Origin: Saccharothrix tamanrassetensis
Lineage (GTDB): Bacteria > Actinomycetota > Actinomycetes > Mycobacteriales > Pseudonocardiaceae
Length of the DNA: 64,000 bases
Reading direction: 5' to 3'
Assembly (NCBI RefSeq): GCF_014203665.1
Contig: NZ_JACHJN010000016.1
Coordinates: 51,793-115,792 of the forward strand
Made by a program: the position numbers and the translations under genes. Each line of letters opens with the position of its first letter. Position 1 is the stretch's first letter. Below the pieces are notes generated by a model. The model did no database searches. It was not told where the DNA came from and was given only the letters and a program-made list of their open reading frames with translations. Shown here piece by piece: positions 9,022 to 18,551 of this stretch.

Positions 9022-9174
9022 GAGAGCCTCCGGTAGAACCGTGATGCCGCGGCGCGACACCTTCAGCACCCCTGAACTCCGCGAAAAGGCACCCAAAGGG
9101 ACATGCCCGGCCCGAATTTCTTCGACTTGACCGATCTGGAGATGCTCGCGGAGGGTCTCGACGGCGACCCCTCT

Positions 9175-9218
9175 ACTGGGGGTCAAGGGGTCGCAGGTTC
9201 AAATCCTGTCGTCCCGAC
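9175..9218 (+). repeat. 3' fragment of a tRNA-Pro(GGG)-like gene, attachment scar
   Basis: The sequence begins in an anticodon loop (ACTGGGGG) and continues through GTCAAGG, the T arm GCAGGTTCAAATCCTG and the acceptor end CGTCCCG plus A. The 5' half is absent. A matching terminator follows. Partial tRNAs that begin at the anticodon loop are what integration into tRNA genes leaves behind, so this marks the end of another element, past or present. Confidence 0.7.
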
Positions 9219-9227
9219 GGTCTGAAG

Positions 9228-9270
9228 AAGCCCGCTCGATCTGGATGAAAGCCCAGGTCGACGGGCTTTT
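9228..9270 (+). terminator. Terminator after the tRNA-Pro fragment
   Basis: AAGCCCG and CGGGCTT can pair, followed by TT. It sits 10 bp after the tRNA fragment, so the fragment seems to have kept its native downstream terminator. Confidence 0.55.
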
Positions 9271-9522
9271 CCGTGCGGTCGTACCGATCTTGGAAGTGGT
9301 CACGGGACGGTAGCGAAACGATCTTCGAGGGCGCTGTGAAGGAGTGGATCAGGAGCGATTCGCTCCTGATTTTTTGACAAGACCAAGTGGGGTCGCCAAC
9401 GGAACGGGTAATTTCGTCGAACCTGCCCTGACGTGGCCCGATGTGCGCGGACCGACGTCAACCGACCCGAGCCGGAAGGCCCGTGGAGGGGTGCTGGTCG
9501 TGGGGTGGTCGAGGGCGGTGGG

Positions 9523-9918
9523 GTGCGGCGTCGGTTCACGGTGACCGTCGAGGTACTGGTCGAGGTCGTCGGCGAGGCGGCGTTCGACGAGTTTCCCCGG
9601 ATCACCTGGCGGCAGGACGCGGTGTGGCGGCGCCGGGCGGTCCGCTCGTTCGACGACCTGGTCGCCGACCTCGCGGCGGGGGAGTGCCCGCGACCCCGGT
9701 GCGCTGCCGAGGAGATGGCTCTGCGCCTGATCCTGCGGTGCGCGGAGTCGGTGGTGGGCGACGGCTGGTCCGGTGTGGACACCCGCTTCGCCGGGCTGCT
9801 CGAACACGACGACGACCACAACCGCCACCTGAACATGGGCGACTACCGTCCCCACGCGTGGTTCGCCACCTTCGGCCAAGCACAGCCACGCGATCCCATA
9901 CGACCGTTCCGTCGCTGA
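9523..9918 (+). CDS. Hypothetical protein, 131 residues
   Basis: I do not recognise this family. From GTG 9523, preceded by GAGGGCGG, the protein reads as soluble and mixed alpha/beta with ordinary actinomycete codon use. It contains VLVEVVGEAAFDEFPRITW, a helical acidic centre (FDDLVADLAAGECP) and a C terminus rich in Asp/His (LEHDDDHNRHLNMGDY). The frame extends upstream to 9433, but that part is Gly/Arg-rich and unlikely to be coded. It lies inside the integrated element with no evident partner. Confidence 0.55.
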   Translation: MRRRFTVTVEVLVEVVGEAAFDEFPRITWRQDAVWRRRAVRSFDDLVADLAAGECPRPRCAAEEMALRLILRCAESVVGDGWSGVDTRFAGLLEHDDDHNRHLNMGDYRPHAWFATFGQAQPRDPIRPFRR

Positions 9919-10666
9919 AGCCCACTCGGCGATGCGGAGGCCAAGGCGGACACCGGCATCCCGCGAGGACTCCTGAGACGACCGGGGCATGAGGTGTGCG
10001 TTCGTGTCCCCGGTGCGGCACGCATTCATACGGATTCACGATCCGCTGACCTCGTGCTTCGTGTCCGCGCCCCGCTTCCACAGCCCAACAGGGGGCGACA
10101 AACCTGATCCGCGCAGGTTCGTCTCCTGGGCATGAGCACCAAAGGACGAGAACAGGGCTGACCAGCGGTTCCGCACAGGCAGCTTGGTCGTGGAGGCGCG
10201 CTTCGCGCTGGCGCGGCTGGATGTGTCAGGAGGCGGCGGAGGGTAGGTGCTGACCCGCTCGGCAGGACCAGTCGTTACGGACCGGCATTGGCTCCGCGTG
10301 CCGTGAACGTCCGCTTCTGCCGATGAGCGGGCATCGATCACAGCTGTGCCACCGCCCGAACCGCAGTGGCGTGCTTGATCTTCACGCGGCCGGACTGCGG
10401 TGAAGTCGTCCGGTGAGGCGAGTTTCGGCTTCCTGGGCTGGGGTCGGCGGCGGGTCGACCGCACCTGCGTCGGGGGATCATCGTTGCCCGGCAATGACGC
10501 CGCGGCCGGCGCGGGTCTCCATCTCGGCCCACGTGGAGACAGGGGGCGACGGTCGCGCCGGCCATGACGTTTTCGATGACACCGCGCATCTTGCGCTCAT
10601 GCGCCGCCACGTCGGTGGCATCGAGGTCGCTCGGCAGCATGTCGCCGCCTCGCTCGCGGATACGGG
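9919..10666. other. 750-bp stretch without a supported gene
   Basis: Frames on both strands are short or Arg/Pro/Ser-biased. A leftward stretch around 10,500-10,640 (MLPSDLDATDVAAHERKMRG) reads protein-like but has no start context or family that I recognise. This may be eroded cargo of the element. Confidence 0.4.
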
Positions 10667-11563
10667 TCAGAACGCCCGGTCCGGCCGGATGTGGTGCTGC
10701 ACCTGGTCGAGGAACGCGTGGACGGCGCGGGGCGGCGGGCGCACTGCGGAGAGGACGATGCCCAGCGTCCAGGTCGGTGCCTCGTCGGCGATCGGGATCG
10801 CCGTGAGCGGAGTCGCGGCCGAGGTTGCGAGCTCGGCCGGTAGCACGGCCACTCCCAACCCCTGTGCGACGTAGGCGGGAATAGTCGTGAGGTCGGTGAC
10901 TTCCACCAGGACGGTGCGGGTCTGGGCGTGGCGTGCGAAAGCTTCGTCCACGACTGCCCGTTGGCCGAATCCGGGGGGCATGTCTATGAAGGTCTCTTCG
11001 GCGATGTCCCGCATGGTCACCGCGTCGCGGTCGGCGAGGGGATGCTCGGGCGGCACGACCAAGTGCAGGGTGTAGGAGCGGAGGGGCACCACCCGCAGTC
11101 GGGCGTCCTCGATGCTCGTGCCGGCGAACGCCACGTCGATCCGACCGTGCCGGATGTCTTCGACCAGCCCCGCGGTGCCGCGTCGCGAGGTCTCCAGGTG
11201 CAGCCGGACCTGGGGGTGGCGCCGGTGGAAATCGCCGGCGAGGGCGGGGAGGTCGACCATGGTCAAGCCTTGCAGCATGCCCACCACGAGCTGGCCCCGC
11301 AGCTCGCCGCCGGGCTCCACAGCTGCTCTGGCAGCGTCGATCGCCTCGATCGCATCGCGTGCGCGCGGCAGGAACGCCCAGCCCGCCTCCGTGAGATTGA
11401 CCGAACGGGTCGAGCGCGCGAACAGTTCCACGCCAAGCTCGGCCTCCAAGGCCTTCATCGCCGCCGAGAGCGTCGACTGGGTCATGTGCAGCCGCCGGGC
11501 GGCACGGGTGAAGTTGAGTTCCTGCGCCAGCACCACGAAGGAGGCGAGCCGACGTTCGTCCAT
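10667..11563 (-). CDS. LysR-family transcriptional regulator
   Basis: This 298-residue protein starts at ATG 11563 (MDERRLASFVVLAQELNFTRAA), with a winged helix-turn-helix ending in TQSTLSAAMKALEAELGVELFAR and a type-2 periplasmic-binding-like effector domain (GELRGQLVVGMLQGL). It is divergent from the epimerase-amidohydrolase-MBL genes, the classical LysR arrangement, and probably activates that cassette in response to its substrate. A dyad lies between them at 11,574-11,590. Confidence 0.93.
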   Translation of the reverse strand: MDERRLASFVVLAQELNFTRAARRLHMTQSTLSAAMKALEAELGVELFARSTRSVNLTEAGWAFLPRARDAIEAIDAARAAVEPGGELRGQLVVGMLQGLTMVDLPALAGDFHRRHPQVRLHLETSRRGTAGLVEDIRHGRIDVAFAGTSIEDARLRVVPLRSYTLHLVVPPEHPLADRDAVTMRDIAEETFIDMPPGFGQRAVVDEAFARHAQTRTVLVEVTDLTTIPAYVAQGLGVAVLPAELATSAATPLTAIPIADEAPTWTLGIVLSAVRPPPRAVHAFLDQVQHHIRPDRAF

Positions 11564-11573
11564 TCGCCCAACA

Positions 11574-11590
11574 TATCGCAATCATCGATA
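11574..11590. promoter_or_regulatory. Candidate LysR operator
   Basis: TATCG and CGATA form an inverted repeat with a 7-bp spacer, inside the 110-bp gap between the LysR gene and the cassette it faces. This is compatible with a T-N11-A type site, but unproven. Confidence 0.45.
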
Positions 11591-11674
11591 GGTCTACAAA
11601 AACCTTTCGTTGGACACGATCACTTACGTGGTTCACCTTGGAGTCGAGGCATCCGGATGATCCAAGGAGGAAGG

Positions 11675-12561
11675 ATGCGCGTTCTGCTCACCGGGGCGAC
11701 CGGCTACATCGGCTCGGCGACCCTTGACGCTCTGGTCGTCGCCGGCCACGAGGTGACGTGTCTGGTTCGCGACCCGAGCCGAGCGGAAGAGATCGAAGAG
11801 CGAGGCGGCCGTGCGGTCCCGGGCGACATCACCGATGCCGCGGCCGTGCGTGAGCTCGCCGCCGTCAGCGACGGAGTGGTCCACCTCGCCTCACCGGGTG
11901 GTGATACCAGCGCCTGGGCCGACGACGTGCTGACCACCGCGGTGCTCGGTGCACTGGCGGGCACGGGCAAGGCTTTCGTGACCACCGCTGGCGTGTGGGA
12001 TCACGGCAGCGGCGGCGACATCACCGAGACCAGCCCGCTGCGCCCGCCCAGGCTGACGGCCTGGCGCCCGGCCATCACCGGCCGGGTGCGCGCTGCGACC
12101 GGCATCCGCACCGCGGTGGTCGCCCCGGCCCTGACCTATGGACGTGGAGACAACCTGCTGCACGTAGTCTCCGGTAGCCCGCGCACGGGCACCGGCGATT
12201 CGCGAGCGCTGGTGGTCGTGGGCGGCGGGAACAGCACTGGCCGACAGTGCACGTCGACGACCTCGCCGCGCTCTACGTCCGCACTCTCGAGCACGCCCCG
12301 GCCGGGGCCTGTCTCATCGGGGCCGCCGGGGTGAACCCGACCGCTCTGGAAATCACCCGAGCGGTCAGCCGGGCGCAGGGCCTCGACGGCAGGGGCGAGC
12401 CCGAAGGTCTCGCCGCGACCGTGGAACGGCTCGGTGCACTCGGCGAAGCTCTCCTACTCGACCAGCAGGCGTCCGGGGACGGCGCCCGCCGCATCGTGGG
12501 CCGGCGCCCCGAGCGCCCGACCCTGCTCGAACACCTCGCCAACACAGCTGCCGCCCTCTGA
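11675..12561 (+). pseudogene. NAD-dependent epimerase/reductase, frameshifted
   Basis: From ATG 11675, preceded by AAGGAGGAAGG, the frame encodes an extended-SDR/NAD(P)H-binding protein: MRVLLTGATGYIGSATLDALV (GxxGxxG) and LASPGGDTSAW. Near 12,238 the frame breaks. The expected continuation WPTVHVDDLAALYVRTLEHAP runs in another frame to 12,561, so one base appears to be missing. Total length (about 295 codons) fits the family. It is the first gene of the LysR-linked cassette. It is either a pseudogene or a base-call error, because both halves are otherwise well kept. Confidence 0.8.
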
Positions 12562-12586
12562 GCCACGCCGAGAAAGGGTAATTTTC

Positions 12587-14008
12587 GTGAGCAGTCCGAC
12601 CGACGCACCGAACGAACGCGTGCTCATTCGCGGGGCACACGTCCTGACCGGCGACGACCGCCTCGGCGACTTCGCCGGCGACGTCCTCGTGTCCGACGGA
12701 AAGATCGTCGACGTCGGCACCGGCCTGGTGGACGAGCGGGCCCGCGTCATCGACGGTATCGGGCACGCCGTCCTACCCGGGTTCATCGACACCCACCGCC
12801 ACGCCTGGCAGGGAGCGCTCCGCAGCCTAGGCCCGACGTGGACCTACCCCGAGTACCGCGAGCACGTCCAGATCAGGCTGGGCCCGCACCTCACGCCCGA
12901 CGACGTCCGCATCGGCAACCTCGCGGCCGACGCCATGTCGCTCGATGCCGGAGTGACCACGGTGCGGGACGAGTCGCACATCATGAACTCGCCCGCGCAC
13001 GCCGACGCGGCGATCCAGGCCCACTGGGACTCGGGCATCCGCGCCGTGTTCGCCCACGGCTGGCCCTCCACCGAAGCGGAGTCCTGGCAGTTCGGCAGCG
13101 ATCGGCTGCACCCCGAGGACATCCGCAGGGTGCGCGAGGACCTGCTTGCCGACGATTCGGCCCGGGTCACCCTCAACGCCATGCTGCGCGGCCCCGAGCT
13201 GTCCACCGCCGACATCGCCGCGCGGGACATCGCGCTGGCCCGCGATCTCGGTCTACGCATCAGCATGCATGTCGGCCTCGGTGACTGGGGGGCCGAGCAG
13301 CACGCGATCGCCCAGCTCGCCGAGAGCGGCGCACTCGGGCCGGACATGACATTCATCCACTGCTGCACCTCCACCGACGAGGAGTTGCGCATGCTCGCCG
13401 GCAGCGGCGCGAGCGCTTCGGTCGCCGCAGCCCTCGAGGTCTTCATGCCCGGTCTCGGCCAGCCCGCCACCAACCGCCTGCTGGCGGCCGGAATCCGGCC
13501 GAGCTTGAGCGTCGATGTCGAGTCCGCGGTCAGCGGCGACATGTTCGGGGTGATGCGCGCCGCGCTGGCCTACCAGCAGCTGGTGCGAGCCGGCGCGGGC
13601 GGCGCCATGGACGTCGGCGACACCCCGACGTTCGACGCCCGGGATCTCATCGGCTTCGCGACCATCGAAGGAGCTCGCGCCTGCGGCATCGACGACCGGA
13701 CCGGCAGCATCACACCGGGCAAGGACGCCGACCTGATGATGGTCCGGCTCCGCGATCCCAACCTGCTGCCGGCGAGCGATGTCCCGGCCGCCATCGTCAC
13801 CGGTGGCCACGCCGGCAACGTAGTGCTCGTCATGGTGGCCGGCCGCACGGTCAAGGCCGGCGGTGTCCTGATCGGGCACGAATCCATCGCCGAGGAAGCC
13901 GCGCGCTCGCGCGACCGCATCTACCGCGCCGCGGGCCTGTCCGCGCCGTCCCGTCCAGCCGGCGTGAGCGCGGTCGGTTCCCCCGCGTCCCACGAGGAGA
14001 CCTTCTGA
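12587..14008 (+). CDS. Amidohydrolase-superfamily enzyme (TRZ/ATZ-like)
   Basis: This 473-residue metal-dependent hydrolase starts at GTG 12587 behind GAGAAAGGG. It shows the amidohydrolase layout: N-terminal beta part (VLIRGAHVLTGDDRLGD), GFIDTHRHAWQ with the first two metal histidines (about residues 70 and 72), MHVGLGDW, FIHCCTS, LSVDVESA with the likely metal Asp, and a C-terminal GSITPGKDADLMMV. Substrates of this branch are cyclic amides, imidazolones or deaminated heterocycles; the actual one is unknown. It ends 1 bp before the MBL gene. A paralogue with a Tat signal lies at 60,116. Confidence 0.9.
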   Translation: MSSPTDAPNERVLIRGAHVLTGDDRLGDFAGDVLVSDGKIVDVGTGLVDERARVIDGIGHAVLPGFIDTHRHAWQGALRSLGPTWTYPEYREHVQIRLGPHLTPDDVRIGNLAADAMSLDAGVTTVRDESHIMNSPAHADAAIQAHWDSGIRAVFAHGWPSTEAESWQFGSDRLHPEDIRRVREDLLADDSARVTLNAMLRGPELSTADIAARDIALARDLGLRISMHVGLGDWGAEQHAIAQLAESGALGPDMTFIHCCTSTDEELRMLAGSGASASVAAALEVFMPGLGQPATNRLLAAGIRPSLSVDVESAVSGDMFGVMRAALAYQQLVRAGAGGAMDVGDTPTFDARDLIGFATIEGARACGIDDRTGSITPGKDADLMMVRLRDPNLLPASDVPAAIVTGGHAGNVVLVMVAGRTVKAGGVLIGHESIAEEAARSRDRIYRAAGLSAPSRPAGVSAVGSPASHEETF

Positions 14009-14009
14009 C

Positions 14010-15011
14010 ATGACCAGCCAAGCCGCCCTGACTTCCCCGATCCCGGCCAGCGCCCCGCTGCGGACCGACCAGCCGCACCAAGAGGCGTCAGCCCGCACCC
14101 CCGTCCCGCCGGGAGTCAAGATCACGCGCCTCTTCGAGGAGAACATGGAGAAGCCGTTCGTCCTGCAGCGCCTGACCGAGCGCACATGGTGGGTCTCGGT
14201 GAAGAACTACACCACCGTGTTCGTAGTCGGCAGCGACTCGGTCCTGCTGTTCGACGCCCCCCTCGGACGCACCAGTGCTTTCCGCGAGGCGATCGCGAGC
14301 GTCACCGAAAAACACGTGAGCACCCTCGTCTACAGCCACTTCCACACCGATCACATCGACGATGTCCAGCACTGGATCGACGCCGCGTCCGAAGACGGGA
14401 TCAACCTGCGTCTCATCGCCAGTGCGCGCACCGCCGCCAAACTGGAAGCGGCTCGCAGCATCCTGCCTCGCCCGACCGAGACGGTGGCCTGGCCCTCGAG
14501 CTCGTTCACCTTCGAGGGCATTGAAGTCCGCCTGCACGGCTTCGAATGGGCGGCGCACACCGAGGACCACGGGGCGTGGCTGTTGCCCACGGAACGGGTC
14601 GCGCACGTCCCGGACCTGATCAGTCCCGACCAGCCGCCCTTCTGGCGCTTCGCGGCCAACGAGCGCTTCCTGTTCACCGAGGACAACCTGCGCGCGGTGA
14701 ACGAGCTGGAATGGGACTACCTCAGCGGTGGCCACGGCAACATCGGCGACCACGGCGACATCGAAGCCGAGCTCGAGTTCATCGCCGATCTGCGCGGTGT
14801 CGTTGCCGAGAAGCTGGCCCGACGACCGCTGGAGAGCTACGTCGACGCTACGTTGGGCTCGCACACCACTTGGTTCACGCAGTTCCTCGAAGAGACCGGT
14901 CGCGAGGTAGCTGATCGGCTGCGCACCAAGTACGGGCACATGTACGGCTACGAAGCCGCCGCGGCGGCGAACGGTGAGATGGTCGCGCTCCACATGGTTC
15001 AGTACCACTGA
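14010..15011 (+). CDS. MBL-fold metallohydrolase
   Basis: This 333-residue protein carries the metallo-beta-lactamase motif SHFHTDHIDD, with the other half of the fold following (AWLLPTERVAHVPDL, YLSGGHGNIGDHGDIE). No signal peptide is seen. ATG 14010 follows the amidohydrolase stop by one base, so translation is coupled. Together with the amidohydrolase it looks like a two-step hydrolytic route that opens a ring and then cleaves an ester, lactone or amide; this pathway is inferred. Confidence 0.88.
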   Translation: MTSQAALTSPIPASAPLRTDQPHQEASARTPVPPGVKITRLFEENMEKPFVLQRLTERTWWVSVKNYTTVFVVGSDSVLLFDAPLGRTSAFREAIASVTEKHVSTLVYSHFHTDHIDDVQHWIDAASEDGINLRLIASARTAAKLEAARSILPRPTETVAWPSSSFTFEGIEVRLHGFEWAAHTEDHGAWLLPTERVAHVPDLISPDQPPFWRFAANERFLFTEDNLRAVNELEWDYLSGGHGNIGDHGDIEAELEFIADLRGVVAEKLARRPLESYVDATLGSHTTWFTQFLEETGREVADRLRTKYGHMYGYEAAAAANGEMVALHMVQYH

Positions 15012-15325
15012 GTCCCTGCCGAGCCGGCTGGGCCGCGTCCGGCGGGCGAGTGCGCGGATGGCGTCGACGGAAGCCGCCGAGTCTCAGCCCGGCTGCGGAT
15101 GAGCAGGCAAGGGCGTGCTCGCCGTCAACGCGGGCCAGCCGGCTCGGGTGAGTGCGTCCCGACCGGGACACCCGCACTCCGTTCGTTCTGCGCTGCGTCG
15201 CGGTGAGGTCGCGGGGTGCGGGGTTCGTGGCCGGTCACCAGATCTTCTCCGGTGGCCTGTTCGTTCCGGTACGGGACGCCTCGATCATGAAGCTCTTCCC
15301 CGAGTCAGCGCCAAGCCCTGCTCGG
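15012..15325. other. Spacer between the cassette and the IS element
   Basis: About 310 bp hold no gene I can support. A short frame around 15,190-15,310 (VAGHQIFSGGLFVPVRDASIM) could be a worn fragment cut by the IS insertion. Confidence 0.4.
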
Positions 15326-15393
15326 GGGTCTGCTGCACGGATTGGTGACATCTGAGTTGGCTTGCCGTGATGGTGAGCTGGGAGGATGTCACT

Positions 15394-15702
15394 GTGCCCA
15401 AGCCCTACCCTCGGGAGTTCCGCGACGATGTCGTGCGGGTCGCCCGTGATCGCGAGCCCGGCGTGACCGTCGAGCAGATCGCCAAGGACTTCGGTGTCCA
15501 CCCGATGACCTTGTTCAAGTGGCTGCGCCAGGCCGACACCGACGAGGGCGTCAAACCCGGTGTGAGCAGGAACGACTCGGCCGAGCTGCGCGAGGCGCGC
15601 AAGCGGATCAAGCTGCTGGAGCAGGAGAACGAGGTCCTGCGGAGGGCGACCGCATATTTGTCGCAGGCGAACCTGCCGGGAAAAGGCTCTACCCGCTCGT
15701 GA
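15394..15702 (+). CDS. IS3-family transposase OrfA
   Basis: This 102-residue DNA-binding subunit starts at GTG 15394 behind GGGAGGATG. It has a helix-turn-helix (EFRDDVVRVARDREPGVTVE then IAKDFGVHPMTLFKWLRQAD) and a C-terminal leucine-zipper-like coil (RKRIKLLEQENEVLRRATAYL). The stop overlaps the orfB start as GTGA. As in other IS3 elements, a -1 frameshift before this point could yield the OrfAB transposase. Confidence 0.93.
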   Translation: MPKPYPREFRDDVVRVARDREPGVTVEQIAKDFGVHPMTLFKWLRQADTDEGVKPGVSRNDSAELREARKRIKLLEQENEVLRRATAYLSQANLPGKGSTRS

Positions 15703-16559
15703 ACGAGCTCGCCGCCGACGGGATCCCCGTCTCGGTGACGTGTCGGGTACTCGACATCGCTCGACAGCCGTACTACCGGTGGCGTGCCCGGCCGGTGACC
15801 GGGACGGAACTCGATCAGGCGTATCGGGCGAACGCGTTGTTCGACGCGCACCGCGACGATCCGGAGTTCGGATACCGGTTCCTGGCCGACGAGGCCCGCG
15901 ACGCCGGCCTGTCGATGGCGGATCGGACCGCGTGGCGGATCTGCTCGTCGATGGGCTGGTTGAGCGCGTTCGGCGGGAAACGCGGCCGCAACGGCAGGAA
16001 GGCCGGTCCGCCGGTTCACGACGACCTGGTCCGCCGCGATTTCACCGCCACCGCACCGAACCGGCTGTGGCCGGCCGACATCACCGAACACCCCACTACG
16101 GAAGGAAAACTGTATCTGTGCGCGGTCAAGGACGTCTGCTCCAACCGGATCGTGGGCTACTCCATCGACTCCCGGATGAAGTCGCGCCTCGCCGTCGCCG
16201 CGCTCACCAACGCCGTCGCCCGCCGCGATGAGGCCGTCGGCTGCGTGGTGCACACCGACCGCGGATCGCAATTTCGATCAAAAAAATTCGTCCGTGCGCT
16301 CGCACGCCACGGGCTGGCCGGCTCGATGGGCAGGGTCGGCGCCGCAGGAGACAACGCCGCCATGGAGAGCTTCTTCGCGTTGCTGCAGAACAACGTTCTC
16401 GACCGGCGTACCTGGCACACCCGCGACGAGCTCCGGATCGCGATCGTCACCTGGATTGAACGCACCTACCACCGCCGCAGACGCCAAGCCGCCCTCGGCA
16501 GGTTGACCCCCATCGAATACGAAGCAATCATGACCACGTCAGCCAGTCAGGCTGCGTGA
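15699..16559 (+). CDS. IS3-family transposase OrfB (DDE integrase core)
   Basis: This 286-residue catalytic subunit starts at GTG 15699. An HTH_21-like region (FDAHRDDPEFGYRFLADEAR) precedes the rve core with the first Asp in RLWPADITEHPT, the second in CVVHTDRGSQFRS and the Glu in DNAAMESFFALLQNNV. All three catalytic residues are in place, so the element should be active. The same frame stays open upstream into orfA, as expected for a fusion product. Confidence 0.94.
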   Translation: MNELAADGIPVSVTCRVLDIARQPYYRWRARPVTGTELDQAYRANALFDAHRDDPEFGYRFLADEARDAGLSMADRTAWRICSSMGWLSAFGGKRGRNGRKAGPPVHDDLVRRDFTATAPNRLWPADITEHPTTEGKLYLCAVKDVCSNRIVGYSIDSRMKSRLAVAALTNAVARRDEAVGCVVHTDRGSQFRSKKFVRALARHGLAGSMGRVGAAGDNAAMESFFALLQNNVLDRRTWHTRDELRIAIVTWIERTYHRRRRQAALGRLTPIEYEAIMTTSASQAA

Positions 16560-16591
16560 CTACCACTGTCACCTACTCGTGCAGCAGACCC

Positions 16592-17167
16592 GAACAACAT
16601 CACGACTCCCACCTTCAAGCCGGAACCCATCACGAACTCGCGGTGGCATGGGAACAGCAAGGGAACGATCGCGCGGCCCTGAAACACGCCCGATTGGCTT
16701 TAGACCTCCGCCGCACCATCGATAATACGGCGGCGAAAGCCGAGGCGCTCAACCAGGTAGGCTGGTATACCGCGCGACTAGGCGACCTCGATATCGCCCG
16801 TGCACACTGCCAGGCCGCCCTCACCCTGCACCGCCGGCATCAGGATTCCGCCGGAGAAGCGAACACCCAGGACAGCCTGGAATACATCGCCCACCACACA
16901 GGTCAGCATCACAGAGCCATTAATTACTACGGGCGAGCCCTCGATCTCCGTCGGGTCCTAGGGCACACGTACAATGTCGCCGACACGCTCGACCGCCTTG
17001 GTCACCCGCACGCCGCCCTCGGAGAACACACCAACGCCCGCGCGGTCTGGCAGGAAGCGCTTGAGCTGTACCGCGAACAAGGCCGTTGCATTGAAGTCGG
17101 CCGCCTTCAACACCAACTTGACAACCTCGGTGGCCACACGGACACCAACCCGGCCAGAAGGTTTTAG
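16592..17167 (+). pseudogene. TPR tail of an NB-ARC/AfsR-like protein, cut by the IS
   Basis: About 190 residues of tetratricopeptide repeats begin right at the IS end: HHELAVAWEQQGNDRAALKH, ALNQVGWYTARLGDLDIARA, AINYYGRALDLRRVLGHTYN and HAALGEHTNARAVWQEALEL. This is the usual C-terminal end of actinomycete NB-ARC-TPR proteins. No start codon or NTPase part precedes it, so it is a truncated remnant. An NB-ARC head in the same direction lies 400 bp downstream, not upstream. Confidence 0.8.
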
Positions 17168-17578
17168 GTCCTCAGAGTCGTTGTCTGCCGATCGTTTGTC
17201 AATGCCACCGAGCCTGACAGAGGTGGAGTGAAACTCAAGTGCGATCGACCCCTGGGTGGAGTCATGGCACCGGTGTCGCTCGGGAGTCATCGCTGCTGGT
17301 CAGGCGCGCGTCTAGTAGTCGTTGATGAGCCCGTCGAGGACTCGGGTGCGCAACAGCCCGGGAGTGTCGAGGTCATGTAGTGCTGCTGGGGCTGCTGGAC
17401 TCGGCGCCGGACCCGTGCGGCGACGGGTCGTCCAGCGCCGCTCCAACGCATGAAGTATCCGTGCCTAACCCCCATTAAACAATCCTGGATTGGTGAACCC
17501 GCCTTTGTGCGGAGACGGTCCGTACGGGCGGGTGAAGGCTGATACACCCATGTCGACCGAGAGCGGGGGTGTGCCCCA
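17168..17578. other. 410 bp without a supported gene
   Basis: The stretch lies between the TPR tail and the NB-ARC head. No start context, family match or clear hairpin is seen. Confidence 0.4.
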
Positions 17579-18150
17579 GTGGTGGTAACCGGGCCGGAAG
17601 AGCCCGACGATTTCAACTCCGGGTCTCTCGGCGCGGACTTCCCCGGTGTTCGCAACACGACGTCCGGCGTCGTGAGCGGGGTGGCGCAGTTTGGTGTGGT
17701 GCAGGGTGACATACACCTGCACGCGGCACTGCGGCCTGTACCGGCGGTGCCGCTTCAGTTGCCTGCTGCACCAGGGCTTCTCGTGGGGCGGACGGCGGAG
17801 CTGGACATGATGGACCGTGCGCTTGCCGCCGCAGCGGGCGGGGAGGGACCGGTTTCCGTCGACCGGCCTGCCCGCCGGCCGTTCGGGGATGCGACGGTGA
17901 TGGTGTCGGCGATGTGCGGGGCCGGAGGCGTCGGCAAGACCTGGCTGGCGCTGGCGTGGGCTCACCGCCATCTGGACAGGTTTCCCGACGGGCAGCTGTT
18001 CGTGGATTTGCGCGGGTTCAGTCCGGAGGGCGAGCCGATGGCGTCCGGGGTGGCAGTGCGCGGCTTTCTAGATGCCTTGGGCGTCAGACTGCACCGCACT
18101 CGTCTCCAGGCCACCACGCACCCCAGCCACGCTGACGTGCGCCTGGCGCC
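17579..18150 (+). pseudogene. NB-ARC protein, N-terminal fragment
   Basis: From GTG 17579 the protein has the typical pre-NTPase stretch SGVVSGVAQFGVVQGDIHLH, then VPLQLPAAPGLLVGRTAELD and the P-loop GAGGVGKTWLALAWAHRHL, then GQLFVDLRGFSPEGEPM. After FLDALGVRL homology stops and the frame drifts into low-complexity sequence up to 18,301. The Walker B, WHD and TPR parts are missing. It resembles the head of the broken gene at 24.5-25.9 kb. Confidence 0.78.
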
Positions 18151-18551
18151 AGCGACCATTCGGGCGCAGGCACTGTGGCTGCGACCGACCCCAACCGGAT
18201 GGTGGAACGTGGGATTGGCGGGGCACGCTACCGGAGCAGTTGGCGGTGGTGACGGCGTAGGCCATGCTCGGTCGGTCCACAGTGCACACGAACGACCCTG
18301 ACCGCGATGGAGGTCGGACGGCTCCGTGCCGCGCTGCGGGACGTCCTGCTCACCTTCGACCGCGTGGCCGGCACAACCCCACCGACAACCCCGGCCGCAC
18401 GACACCACACGCCGCCCGGTCGACGACAGCGGACCGCAGTCGCGCTCAGCAGCTCCGCAGGCCACGGGCACCGTCCTGCGATAGCCGCTCCACCGCCGGC
18501 GACCAGGGTGGCCCGACGTCGGCCCCCGAACCCACCGGCGCGATACCGGAA
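18151..18551. other. 400 bp without a supported gene
   Basis: Pro/Arg/Thr-rich frames only; this is probably eroded coding sequence downstream of the NB-ARC fragment. Confidence 0.4.

Larger units (their letters stand above)
15326..16591 (+). mobile_element. Intact IS3-family insertion sequence
   Basis: The 1,266-bp element is bounded by 25-bp imperfect inverted repeats: GGGTCTGCTGCACG then GGTGACA at 15,326-15,350, and their reverse complement at 16,567-16,591, with 3 mismatches. It carries overlapping orfA and orfB. I could not find a convincing target-site duplication. It abuts the truncated TPR gene at 16,592, which it has probably cut. Confidence 0.88.

Noticed and set aside
10928..12334. 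A long rightward frame of 468 residues across the LysR gene
   Set aside because: Its first part is the antisense shadow of the LysR gene. Only the part from ATG 11675 is real coding sequence (epimerase).
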